Below are positions 63,989 to 64,000 of a stretch of DNA of 64,000 nucleotides, one piece after another. Source of the DNA: Astropecten irregularis (taxonomy: Eukaryota > Echinodermata > Asteroidea > Paxillosida > Astropectinidae); NCBI GenBank assembly GCA_963971285.1, contig OZ020248.1:6510001-6574000 (forward strand), written 5' to 3'. The notes beneath the pieces are model-generated. The model saw only the letters and a list, made by a program, of their open reading frames with translations, was not told the origin of the DNA and searched no databases. Each line of letters starts with the position of its first letter. Position 1 is the first letter of the stretch. The position numbers and the translations under genes are program-made.

Positions 63989-64000
63989 GTAAGATATGAT

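Overview
The window is nuclear DNA of an invertebrate deuterostome, most likely an echinoderm (possibly a sea star; this is inference). The genes are intron-rich with canonical GT-AG junctions and animal-type proteins. Non-coding DNA is AT-rich and packed with short palindromic transposons and tRNA-derived SINEs. No bacterial-style operons, CRISPR arrays or protein-coding transposons were seen.

Four genes can be supported. (1) A globin on the minus strand, spread over at least 25 kb, with coding exons at 29607-29553, 10181-10061 and 4443-4215. The three join in frame into 135 residues with the classical B12.2 and G7.0 globin intron positions and an N-terminal MGxC motif like the acylated, membrane-bound globin X family. 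The 3' exon(s) for helices G-H were not found and probably lie left of the window. (2) A 7SL (signal recognition particle) RNA gene at 40714-41014 on the plus strand, with a TATA-like box and T-run terminators. (3) A Josephin-domain deubiquitinase (JOSD1/2 type) on the plus strand, three coding exons from 44117 to 45555, 180 residues, catalytic C/H/N present. (4) DHX34, a DEAH-box RNA helicase of nonsense-mediated mRNA decay, on the plus strand from 53563 to the window end: 19 in-frame exons, 1022 codons, all helicase motifs; the C-terminal exons lie beyond 64000.

Layout: 1-29607 is the globin gene with its introns (19.4 kb and 5.6 kb) and 3' flank. 29608-43955 is gene-poor repeat-rich DNA holding the 7SL gene. 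43956-45555 is JOSD. 45556-53504 is AT-rich intergenic/3' UTR sequence. 53505-64000 is DHX34.

Most remaining DNA is a record of small mobile elements. About eighteen copies or fragments of a TTAA-targeting MITE were found, one inserted into another copy. There are also several hairpin families whose ends resemble GGGGCCAATTTCAT or GGGGTCGATTTCAC, a GGCTCA-rich element, several palindromic elements, a GTTG minisatellite with a ~125-bp higher-order unit, and scattered hammerhead-ribozyme-like hairpins. One hairpin element directly abuts, and may supply, the splice acceptor of DHX34 exon 7.
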